From Deltaproteobacteria bacterium (GTDB lineage: Bacteria > Bdellovibrionota > FAC87 > UBA2466), in the NCBI GenBank assembly GCA_013205415.1, contig JABMMY010000025.1:1-8013 (forward strand): DNA of 8,013 bases, read 5' to 3'. Numbering within the stretch: position 1 is the stretch's first letter; each line of letters starts with the position of its first letter. The notes beneath the pieces were generated by a model. It had not been told where the DNA came from, made no database searches, and was given only the letters and a program-made list of their open reading frames with translations. Positions 1 through 6,683 of the stretch are shown here, in pieces. The position numbers and the translations under genes are program-made.

Positions 1-940
1 ATACGGAGCTTCTCACCTTTCCAATGGCATCCAATTCGTCGATAAAAATAATACAGGGAGCCTTTTCAACGGCCTGAGCAAAAAGATCTCTCACTCTGGA
101 GGCCCCTACCCCTACAAACATTTCCACAAACTCAGATCCACTCAGGGAGAAAAAGGGAACCTCAGCCTCGCCAGCTACGGCCCTAGCCAGTAAAGTTTTT
201 CCGGTTCCAGGAGGGCCCACCAGCAAAATACCCTTTGGAATTTTGCCACCAATAGCTCTAAATTTTTGTGGAGTTTTTAGAAAATCGATAATTTCGACTA
301 ACTCCTCTTTGGCCTCATCCACACCCGCTACGTCTTGAAACGTTGTTTTTTTGGAATCATCCGATACTAGCTTTGCTCTATTTTTACCAAAGCTCATAAT
401 GCCAGCACCAGGGCCCATTTTAAAGGCTCTCGCAAATAACATTCTCCAAATGAGCATTAGAAACATGAAGGGAAGTATCCAATGCCAGAAAAAGTTTTTG
501 AGCATTACATTTTCCTGCTCGTAGGCGACCCCTTTTTCGTCCATTAACTCTACCAACTTGGGATCGGTTACAGGAATAGTCACATAGAAAGCAATGGCGC
601 CAGGCTGAGAAATAGCTTTGGGAGAATTAACGGCAGAATTCTTAGCCGCCTCTTCTGTAAATCCTTTGTAGGTATTTTCAGAGATGATAACTTTTTTTAT
701 CTCACCCGATTTGATCTTAGCGCGAAAATCACTGTATCCAATTTCTTTAGTTGCAAAATCGGGTTTCGAATAGACCGATACCAATAATATGACTGCGACC
801 CCGAAAAGAATCCAGGTCCACAAACTATTGCGACTTGACCAATTAGGTAGTTTTCCCTTGCCGTAGGGCAACGATCCTAAGCGTTTTTTAGGAGTTTCTG
901 ATTCTGATTTTTCGGGTTCTTTAACTTGATTTTCTGCCAT
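1..940 (-). CDS. ftsH: FtsH, membrane-bound ATP-dependent zinc metalloprotease (N-terminal part, cut by window edge)
   Basis: FtsH is a hexameric inner-membrane AAA+ protease that extracts and degrades misfolded membrane proteins and short-lived regulators. I translated 313 residues from the ATG at 940; the reading frame is open to the window edge. A charged cytoplasmic N-terminus (1-37) precedes transmembrane segment 1 (about 40-57). The small periplasmic domain follows (about 60-145), then transmembrane segment 2 (about 150-169). The AAA+ domain shows the FQDVAGVDEAKEEL opening (201-214), Walker A GPPGTGKT (242-249), pore-loop FVG (275-277) and Walker B CIIFIDELDA (296-305). The arginine fingers and the HExxH zinc protease domain lie outside the window, so protease activity is inferred from the family. 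The N-terminus before the first membrane segment is longer than the few residues in E. coli FtsH. There is no strong Shine-Dalgarno before the ATG, so the exact start is less certain than the identity. Confidence 0.96.
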   Translation of the reverse strand, partial: MAENQVKEPEKSESETPKKRLGSLPYGKGKLPNWSSRNSLWTWILFGVAVILLVSVYSKPDFATKEIGYSDFRAKIKSGEIKKVIISENTYKGFTEEAAKNSAVNSPKAISQPGAIAFYVTIPVTDPKLVELMDEKGVAYEQENVMLKNFFWHWILPFMFLMLIWRMLFARAFKMGPGAGIMSFGKNRAKLVSDDSKKTTFQDVAGVDEAKEELVEIIDFLKTPQKFRAIGGKIPKGILLVGPPGTGKTLLARAVAGEAEVPFFSLSGSEFVEMFVGVGASRVRDLFAQAVEKAPCIIFIDELDAIGKVRSSV

Positions 941-962
941 AGGCTGAAGGATGTAACATAAA

Positions 963-976
963 GCCTTTTTAAAGGC
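963..976. repeat. Short inverted repeat in the ftsH 5' leader
   Basis: GCCTTT (963-968) and AAAGGC (971-976) are reverse complements with only TT between them, 22 bp before the ftsH start codon. As RNA it would pair five base pairs around a four-base loop. It could lie in the untranslated leader of ftsH or be a protein-binding site. It may also be chance in AT-rich sequence. Confidence 0.25.
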
Positions 977-1000
977 AATAAAACGAGCCGCGACTTTAGC

Positions 1001-1023
1001 AATATCAATAGGTTATTGATATT
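1001..1023. repeat. Perfect 10-bp inverted repeat upstream of ftsH
   Basis: The arms AATATCAATA (1001-1010) and TATTGATATT (1014-1023) are exact reverse complements, separated by GGT. The element sits 61 bp upstream of the ftsH start and 9 bp after the stop codon of the upstream glycosyltransferase. It has no T-run on the minus strand and an AT-rich stem, so it is a poor intrinsic terminator. On the minus strand the ftsH-proximal arm contains TTGATA, a fair -35 match. TTTTAT, a weak -10 match, follows at 983-978 after a long 19-bp spacer. An operator overlapping a weak ftsH promoter is one reading; an mRNA-processing hairpin is another. The repeat is seen directly; both roles are inference. 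Confidence 0.6.
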
Positions 1024-1031
1024 TCAGGTGT

Positions 1032-2894
1032 TCAGGCCCCTGCCGAGGCGGGATTTTTAGAGATCGTGAGTTTTACCGGGGGCTTTCCCATCGCTTTTTG
1101 GTTACTGGCGACCCAGCCCGGACTATTATTTTCAGGATAAACGATAGAGGGATTATTTAGCTCATTTACCGATTTAATTTTTAACCGGTTTAACATTTGT
1201 TGGATAAAAACTAAAACAGCGATCGTTCGCCGTCCTGTTTTAGTAAACCAAAACTTAGTTTGAATAGCCCACCGAATATGCATTTTAGTCAACCACCGCT
1301 CGCTGAATCGTTCTAACCTTGATACGTGTTCTAAGTGGTTCCAGTAATTTGATTGTTGAACTACAATATTTGTAGCTAAGGCCTTTGAACTATTTCTTAC
1401 AGAGGCTGGCGAAAAAAAACTCACTAGATGGTCCCACAGAAACTTCATCTGATAAACTCCCCGTTCATCGCAGAGGGCCGCATGATAGGTTGAAACCTTA
1501 ACTCCACCGTCGATTATGGGAGTTTCAGAGGAGTTTAAATCGAGATCAAGCTTTAAAGTTTTGCTGTTCCAACGAGCTACATTGTGATTGCGCTCTTGAT
1601 ATATTTTCACCCCTGTAAATAAGATAGGAACCAGATTTAAATAGGCTTGATCCCCCACAACACCTCGCTCACGATTAAATTCACACTCTCTAAAACATAA
1701 CTCACTCCACCAATCCAAAAAGTTTTCTGCACCGGGAGCTACGACGACCATTCCCGCATTAAAAAGCCCGTCCAGCTGAGCTGAAGGAAACACATCATTG
1801 AGATGAGGGAATAGTACCACTTTCTCTGTTTCAATAACTTTACGTAATTGACTAACCGGTTCACAAAAGAAAACATCCGAATCACAGTAAAACACCGGGC
1901 CATCCGTTTTTTGTAATCCCCACGAGATGAGTTTAGGTTTACTCGAAAAGGCTTTACACCCTATCGAACGGGCTTCAATGACCGGCAACTCTTTGGGTGT
2001 CCATAAATCTGCAGGTGTCACCACTTCAATGTGGCTTGCCAGTTTTAGTTTTTTTATCTGCTTAGCCACATTGGAATCTAGGGCCAATAAAAAACATTTG
2101 AAATTCCCTTGAGAGGCATCATTAAGGTTTTCTATAAAGCCTAAGAAGAAAGGTAGATAATTGGAGTCTGTCATGGAGCAAACGGTGAAGGGAAGGTTAA
2201 GATTTTCTCTGTTTATTCTTTCCGATTTCTCAAGGCTTCTTTCTGAAAGTTTTTCTAAAAAGGAAAATTCCGACATGATTTCTTCACAAAACTGATCTAC
2301 ATTTTTCCAGGGATAATGGGTAAAAAAAACATCTACCTCTGCGACCATTTTTTTAGGGTTATTTCCAATCACAACGGGAATGCCTATTTTTTTAGCTAGT
2401 TCTGTTTCATTGGACGCTCTACCAGCTATTAAAATAGCGGGGACACGATTAGCTAGAGCGGCTAAGAGCGGCTCTAAATGAAAACTTACTACACACTTCG
2501 CACTTGCTATCGCTTTTCGATGGAGCGAAGTAAAAAGTGGACTATGTAATGTGCCCTCTCCAGGTAAAGCACCACGATTGAGGGCCACGGCCGTTTGTGC
2601 CATAAATAATGTGGGTAAGAAAGATTGAATACATTCTGAAAGTTCAAGATAGGTATGTGTATTTTTAAAGTGTGGAACCCAGTGAGAATCCCCCACTAAA
2701 ATCGCCCGGGGTACTGTGTCTGAAAAGGGGGGCTCTTTAAGTAAAAGACAGGACCAAAGACTTAGATCTTTAATTGAGGGGGTGCTACACTCACCCACAA
2801 TTTTTTTAAAACGAGCTAGTCCTTCAGCGCGAAATGATTCATTAAGATCTGAAGAGGCTGATGACCTTTGGCATTTCTGATTCAACTTTAACAT
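1032..2894 (-). CDS. Two-domain glycosyltransferase: pyruvyltransferase-like N-terminal half plus DxD (GT-A type) C-terminal half
   Basis: This 620-residue protein has no signal peptide and no clear transmembrane helix, so it is probably cytoplasmic or peripheral at the inner membrane. Residues about 235-480 look like a nucleotide-diphospho-sugar transferase. PFTVCSMTDSNYLP (235-248) opens the domain. KPKLISWGL (319-327) precedes the DxD motif FYCDSDVFF (335-343), which would bind metal and sugar nucleotide. FNAGM (378-382), GDQAYLN (414-420) and HNVARWN (437-443) follow. These match the layout of DxD, GT8-like transferases. Residues about 62-190 form a separate domain. SAKCVVSFHLEPLLAALANR (131-150), then VPAILIAG, recalls the C-terminal half of polysaccharide pyruvyl transferases, but it is degenerate and short. 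The basic C-terminal tail (490-620) is unassigned. The start lies 7 bp after the preceding glycosyltransferase, with AGGGAG very close to the ATG. Donor and acceptor are unknown; an envelope glycan is inferred. Confidence 0.8.
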   Translation of the reverse strand: MLKLNQKCQRSSASSDLNESFRAEGLARFKKIVGECSTPSIKDLSLWSCLLLKEPPFSDTVPRAILVGDSHWVPHFKNTHTYLELSECIQSFLPTLFMAQTAVALNRGALPGEGTLHSPLFTSLHRKAIASAKCVVSFHLEPLLAALANRVPAILIAGRASNETELAKKIGIPVVIGNNPKKMVAEVDVFFTHYPWKNVDQFCEEIMSEFSFLEKLSERSLEKSERINRENLNLPFTVCSMTDSNYLPFFLGFIENLNDASQGNFKCFLLALDSNVAKQIKKLKLASHIEVVTPADLWTPKELPVIEARSIGCKAFSSKPKLISWGLQKTDGPVFYCDSDVFFCEPVSQLRKVIETEKVVLFPHLNDVFPSAQLDGLFNAGMVVVAPGAENFLDWWSELCFRECEFNRERGVVGDQAYLNLVPILFTGVKIYQERNHNVARWNSKTLKLDLDLNSSETPIIDGGVKVSTYHAALCDERGVYQMKFLWDHLVSFFSPASVRNSSKALATNIVVQQSNYWNHLEHVSRLERFSERWLTKMHIRWAIQTKFWFTKTGRRTIAVLVFIQQMLNRLKIKSVNELNNPSIVYPENNSPGWVASNQKAMGKPPVKLTISKNPASAGA

Positions 2895-2901
2895 TCTCCC
2901 T

Positions 2902-3729
2902 TTAAGCCGCTACCGTAGGTATCAATCGGTGCTTCGCAATTAGGGCTAAACTTCTCACAATCGTCTTAGCCACCTTCATTTTACTCACACCCTGTTTTAA
3001 ATCATAGCGAAGAACCAAAGGAACCTCTCTGAAAATCGCCTCCAACTTTCGAAGTTTAATTAAAATATCCACCATGCACTCAAAACCATCTTGATTGATA
3101 AATTCCTTTCCATAGGTATTAAAGGCCTTTTGAATAAGTCCCGCACGATAGGCTCTAAATCCGCAGGTGTAATCTTTAACTCCTTTGACAGGAAAGCAAA
3201 CACGAAACAAAAAGCTGGCCCCTAAACTTAAAAGTTGCCGAAAGCCTGGCACACCTTTGATATGAGCTCCCGGCTGATATCTAGAGGCAATCACCACGTC
3301 ATTCCCCTCTAAAATACAATTCACCATACTTTTAATGAGTCCGGGGCTGTGGGTATTATCGGCATCCATCGCAATCACAATATCCTGTGCTTGAGACTTT
3401 TGAGCTACATATTGAAAGCCATCTCTCATGGTGGCACCCAATCCCTGATTTTGTGGATGGCAAATAATCGTTATAGGAACTTGTCCTTGAAAACTTTCAG
3501 CGACCGATTGAGTCCCATCTTCGCTTCCGTCATCTACTACGATTATTTCATAGGAAGATTTTTGATCTGCCATATTATCGGCAATACTTTCAATCAGCTT
3601 GCCTAAGTTACTAGCTTCATTAAAAGCAGGAAGCACCACCCATAATTTTCTTTGTTTTACAATTCTAGGTGCCACAAAATAAGGGGTGACCTCTAAATTA
3701 AGTTTTATTACATTCGACGATGCACTCAT
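2902..3729 (-). CDS. Family 2 glycosyltransferase, polyprenyl-phosphate (dolichol-phosphate mannosyltransferase-like) type
   Basis: Enzymes of this family move a sugar from UDP- or GDP-sugar onto undecaprenyl phosphate at the cytoplasmic face of the membrane, supplying a lipid-linked sugar for glycan assembly. The 275-residue protein has a GT-A fold: LWVVLPAFNEASNL (29-42), EIIVVDDGSEDGT (61-73) with the nucleotide-binding DDGS, NQGLGATMRDGF (94-105), and the metal-binding VIAMDADNTHSP (118-129). VVIASRY (145-151) and DYTCGFRAYR (186-195) are typical of the dolichol-phosphate mannosyltransferase branch. There are no C-terminal membrane helices, unlike GtrB- or ArnC-type relatives. I chose the ATG at 3729 because AGGGAG lies 7 bases before it; an in-frame ATG at 3735 and one at 3831 also exist. 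The two-domain glycosyltransferase follows after 7 bp, so the pair is probably co-transcribed. The sugar is not predictable from sequence. Confidence 0.9.
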   Translation of the reverse strand: MSASSNVIKLNLEVTPYFVAPRIVKQRKLWVVLPAFNEASNLGKLIESIADNMADQKSSYEIIVVDDGSEDGTQSVAESFQGQVPITIICHPQNQGLGATMRDGFQYVAQKSQAQDIVIAMDADNTHSPGLIKSMVNCILEGNDVVIASRYQPGAHIKGVPGFRQLLSLGASFLFRVCFPVKGVKDYTCGFRAYRAGLIQKAFNTYGKEFINQDGFECMVDILIKLRKLEAIFREVPLVLRYDLKQGVSKMKVAKTIVRSLALIAKHRLIPTVAA

Positions 3730-3924
3730 GTTCATTCTCCCTAAGTGGAATAGTGGTTCTAAAATAAGGTAGGACTGTTCTCTAAGTGTATCGCTAAATG
3801 TAGCTAGAGACCAGAATGCCGCACAGCACACTCATAAAAAATGACGGCGCCAGTAAATCACCCTCTTTTGTGACTTAAGGCATTGAGATTTTCAAAACCT
3901 CTTTAGTCAACTAAGTCATTCAAC

Positions 3925-3970
3925 AAAATGGGGTGTTAGCTAATGATGAGGGTATCATCGATCCCCTTTT
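3925..3970. repeat. Nested hairpin in the divergent intergenic region
   Basis: AAAA-T-GGGG (3925-3933) can pair with CCCCTTTT (3963-3970) through eight base pairs with one bulged T. Inside it, GATGA (3945-3949) pairs with TCATC (3955-3959) around a GGGTA loop. The GC clamp followed by four Ts looks like a weak rho-independent terminator in either direction, yet no gene ends here. It could be a structured leader, a regulator-binding site, or the end of an unseen short transcript. Pairing is visible by eye; stability was not computed. Confidence 0.35.
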
Positions 3971-4037
3971 CCATTGTAATGAAGTGTGATTCAAGGAGCT
4001 TGAAAAATACAGGCTTTAAGTCACGAAGGCGGTCTAG

Positions 4038-4072
4038 TATACTTTGACGCAACAAAACATTAAAAATATCGC
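4038..4072 (+). promoter_or_regulatory. Candidate hrpB promoter elements (two alternatives)
   Basis: TATACT (4038-4043) matches five of six -10 consensus bases but has only TTTAAG (4015-4020) as a -35 at 17 bp. Alternatively TTGACG (4044-4049), a five-of-six -35 match, lies 17 bp before TATCGC (4067-4072), a weak -10. The second choice would start transcription within about ten bases of the hrpB ATG, giving an almost leaderless message. The two overlap, and neither is complete. Confidence 0.25.
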
Positions 4073-4087
4073 AACGTGAAATGAGTT

Positions 4088-6643
4088 ATGAAATCTCCGC
4101 TTCCCATTGATGGCCTACTTTCTGAGTGCGCAAAAAGTCTTGAAGAGCATTCTACTTTAATTCTCCAAGCCTCTCCCGGGTCGGGAAAAACCACTAGACT
4201 ACCGCCCTTTCTTTTACATTCGTCGGTGATTAAAAAAGATTCTCAAATTTGGGTACTAGAGCCCCGTCGTCTCGCTGCTAAGTTTGCTGCCACTCGAGTG
4301 GCAGAGGAGGAGCAGGTCCGACTGGGAGATTTAGTGGGTTACCACTTTCGTTTTGAAAAGCAATATTGCGCACACACACGTCTTCTTTATCTCACTGAAG
4401 GAATGTTAATGCGTCGGTTAGTTCACAATCCCCATCTTTTAGGTGTTTCGATGGTGGTATTAGATGAGTTTCATGAACGACATCTTCATACAGATTTAGC
4501 ATTAAGTTTTTTAACTCATCTACAAACCACAAAAAGACCCGATTTAAAAATCGTAATAATGTCGGCAACGCTTGAAACCGAACGGCTTCAGCAATTTCTT
4601 CCCGAGGCCCCAATACTACGATTAGAGGCTCCGCTATTTCCCGTGATATCTCACTTTCTTGAGATAGAGAAATCACAAAAATCCCTGTCCGTTTTAGTTA
4701 GAGAAATGTTAGAAAAAGAGTGGACTCGAAACTCTCACGGCGATTGTTTGGTTTTTCTTCCTGGGATGAGAGAGATACGAGCCTGTGAGTCGGAACTCAA
4801 ATCCCTTTCTCACTCTTTCAAATTTTTACTACTTCCTTTGCATGGTGAGATTCCAAAGGAGGAGCAGGAGAAAGCTATTCTCCCTCAGTCAATTAGAAAG
4901 GTAGTTCTAGCCACCAACATTGCAGAAACATCACTCACGATTCCAGGTGTCACCCTTGTGATCGACAGTGGTCTTCAACGCACAGCTAGTTATTCCTGGT
5001 GGACAGGAGTGCCCATGTTAGCCACAAAGAAAACCTCTAAGGCATCATGTATTCAACGAGCGGGACGGGCGGGACGAACAGCGCCAGGAATTTGCTGGTA
5101 CCTTTTCACTAAGCATGATTTTGAATCTCGCCCTAACTTTGCAATTCCGGAAATTCAAAAGGCAGATTTAGCGCAGACAGTTTTAGAGCTTAAAGCACTG
5201 GGGGTTTCCTCGCTTTTAAAGTTTCCATGGTTTGAAAAGCCATCGCCAGCCTCTTTAGATTCTAGTCAGCAGTTACTTTTTCAATTGGGGGCACTTGATT
5301 CTAAAGAAGAGGGGGGGCAGCTCACTCCGCTAGGGAAGGAGATGAAAGAATTTAGTGTTCACCCTAGAATTTCTAGATTTTTGATCGCTTGCCGTGAAAG
5401 AAAATGCCTTGAGAAGGGGATTCATTTGGCTACGTTACTATCGGAGGGAAAGCTACAGACTCTCGACGCTTTAGATAGCTTAAACCATCCTCTCGATTTC
5501 CACAGTCTGCGTTTACAGAAACAATTACATGATGCCTTTGTCTATCGACGTGCCGATGGGCAAGAGACCTCTAAAAATAGCCCCGAATCTTCTGACGCTT
5601 TATCCCTTTCCTTACTGGAGGCTTTTTCAGACCGGGTTGCAATGATGAAACCAAACTCACAACAAAACCGAACTACAGACACTTTAATCGAATTTGTTTT
5701 GGCCTCAGGAGGCACGGCGACTCTAATGCCAGGAACCCAATTTTCATTTAATAGGGAGGCCCCCTATGTGATCGCATTAGAGGTTCAGGAGTCAAAGCGA
5801 GCTCAGAGGTCATTTGTAAATATTCACTCCTTAGTTTCTATTAAAGAATGTTGGCTTTACGATTTAGAACCCTCGCCTCTTTCTGAAACAGAAAAAATAG
5901 AATGGAATAAAACAAAACAAAAATTGACCTCCTTTTCTCAAATTCTTTTAGGGCAGTTAATTTTGGATAGTAAAGAACGAACTATCGTCGATGAAGACCT
6001 AGCCTTTGAGGTTTTACTCAAAGAGCTTTTTAAGGTGCCGTTAAGCGCACTCCCCTCTTTATCTTTTCAGAATTGGGTGCTCCTATTTAAAATAATATTC
6101 CCCCAAAATGAGGTGGAGAGTCTCCTGGTTCGAATACAGCTTTTTCAAACTCATCAAACACAAAGGCCTGAATCGCCGCCACTCACCCCTAGTGAGCTTT
6201 CAGTTTTCTTGAAATTTTGGCTAGAAAAAAAGAGAACACTTGCAGAGATCTCAGATCCGCAGTGTCTGCTAGCCATAGAAAATTATTTTTGTCGGGGCGA
6301 GGAATATGGCTTAAATAAAAAACTTCCCTGCACCTTAAAATTACCTAATCAAAAACTGGCTACGATTAATTACTCCTTTGATAGGTCCCCATGGGTAGAA
6401 TCTAGAATGCAGGATTTTTTTGGGCTGACCGAGGCTCCCGCTCTCTGCGATGGGAAGGTGCCTTTGACTTTGCATTTTCTGGCACCTAATTATCGAGCCG
6501 TTCAGGTGACCACCGATCTTCAAAGCTTTTGGAACAATCACTATCCTAGTATTAGAAAGGAGCTAAGTCGCAACTATCCCAGACACCCTTGGCCTGAGAA
6601 CCCTCGCATCCCATTACCTCCATCGGGAAGAAAAAAAGTTTGA
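4088..6643 (+). CDS. hrpB: HrpB, DEAH-box ATP-dependent RNA helicase
   Basis: HrpB belongs to the bacterial DEAH/RHA helicases, which unwind RNA or RNA-protein complexes using NTP hydrolysis; its physiological target is poorly defined in most bacteria. The 851 residues match the usual HrpB length. Visible motifs are I, ASPGSGKTT (28-36); Ia, LEPRRLAA (57-64); II, DEFH (126-129), the HrpB form of DEAH; III, SAT (159-161); V, TNIAETSLT (276-284); and VI, QRAGRAGR (323-330). A winged-helix and helical-bundle region follows, about 360-480. The HrpB-specific C-terminus is clear: MQDFFGLTEAP (774-784), DLQSFW (810-815) and YPRHPW (830-835). These separate it from HrpA. The start is supported by the family-typical LPIDGLL opening, although no good Shine-Dalgarno precedes the ATG. 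A run of seven Gs lies at 5311-5317. The oxidoreductase follows after 40 bp on the same strand, so co-transcription is possible, but a functional link is not evident. Confidence 0.96.
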   Translation: MKSPLPIDGLLSECAKSLEEHSTLILQASPGSGKTTRLPPFLLHSSVIKKDSQIWVLEPRRLAAKFAATRVAEEEQVRLGDLVGYHFRFEKQYCAHTRLLYLTEGMLMRRLVHNPHLLGVSMVVLDEFHERHLHTDLALSFLTHLQTTKRPDLKIVIMSATLETERLQQFLPEAPILRLEAPLFPVISHFLEIEKSQKSLSVLVREMLEKEWTRNSHGDCLVFLPGMREIRACESELKSLSHSFKFLLLPLHGEIPKEEQEKAILPQSIRKVVLATNIAETSLTIPGVTLVIDSGLQRTASYSWWTGVPMLATKKTSKASCIQRAGRAGRTAPGICWYLFTKHDFESRPNFAIPEIQKADLAQTVLELKALGVSSLLKFPWFEKPSPASLDSSQQLLFQLGALDSKEEGGQLTPLGKEMKEFSVHPRISRFLIACRERKCLEKGIHLATLLSEGKLQTLDALDSLNHPLDFHSLRLQKQLHDAFVYRRADGQETSKNSPESSDALSLSLLEAFSDRVAMMKPNSQQNRTTDTLIEFVLASGGTATLMPGTQFSFNREAPYVIALEVQESKRAQRSFVNIHSLVSIKECWLYDLEPSPLSETEKIEWNKTKQKLTSFSQILLGQLILDSKERTIVDEDLAFEVLLKELFKVPLSALPSLSFQNWVLLFKIIFPQNEVESLLVRIQLFQTHQTQRPESPPLTPSELSVFLKFWLEKKRTLAEISDPQCLLAIENYFCRGEEYGLNKKLPCTLKLPNQKLATINYSFDRSPWVESRMQDFFGLTEAPALCDGKVPLTLHFLAPNYRAVQVTTDLQSFWNNHYPSIRKELSRNYPRHPWPENPRIPLPPSGRKKV

Positions 6644-6683
6644 CTCCCTAGATATAAAATTTAAACATAACTCAAGAGATCTT

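Larger units (their letters stand above)
3730..4087. other. Divergent intergenic region with inverted repeats, no convincing gene
   Basis: This 358-bp stretch separates the minus-strand glycosyltransferase pair from the plus-strand hrpB group and should hold the promoters for both. No ORF in it has both a ribosome binding site and a plausible product. It contains a hairpin-forming segment (listed separately) and a spaced inverted repeat: TGACTTA (3871-3877) and TAAGTCA (3912-3918). CACTTAG occurs twice on the minus strand near the glycosyltransferase start. On the minus strand TTGACT (3910-3905) is a fair -35 match, followed by only a poor -10 (CTCAAT, 3887-3882). No tRNA, riboswitch or small RNA was recognised. 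Confidence 0.6.

Noticed and set aside
963..976. GCCTTT-TT-AAAGGC as a rho-independent terminator for the glycosyltransferase operon
   Set aside because: The stem is only five or six base pairs with a tiny loop, and no T-run follows on the minus strand. It sits only 22 bp from the ftsH start.
1927..2112. 61-codon plus-strand ORF inside the two-domain glycosyltransferase
   Set aside because: It is antisense to the coherent glycosyltransferase domain and has no recognisable protein features.
3730..3831. Upstream in-frame extension of the family 2 glycosyltransferase to an ATG at 3831
   Set aside because: There is no Shine-Dalgarno before 3831. The added 34 residues do not resemble the family N-terminus, and a good AGGGAG precedes the ATG at 3729.
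3943..4047. 34-codon plus-strand ORF in the divergent intergenic region
   Set aside because: It has no ribosome binding site before its ATG pair and no recognisable product, and it overlaps the hairpin and promoter candidates. Its length is within chance expectation.
4392..4676. 94-codon minus-strand ORF inside hrpB
   Set aside because: It lies opposite conserved helicase motifs in hrpB and shows no domain or ribosome binding site, so it is an antisense shadow.
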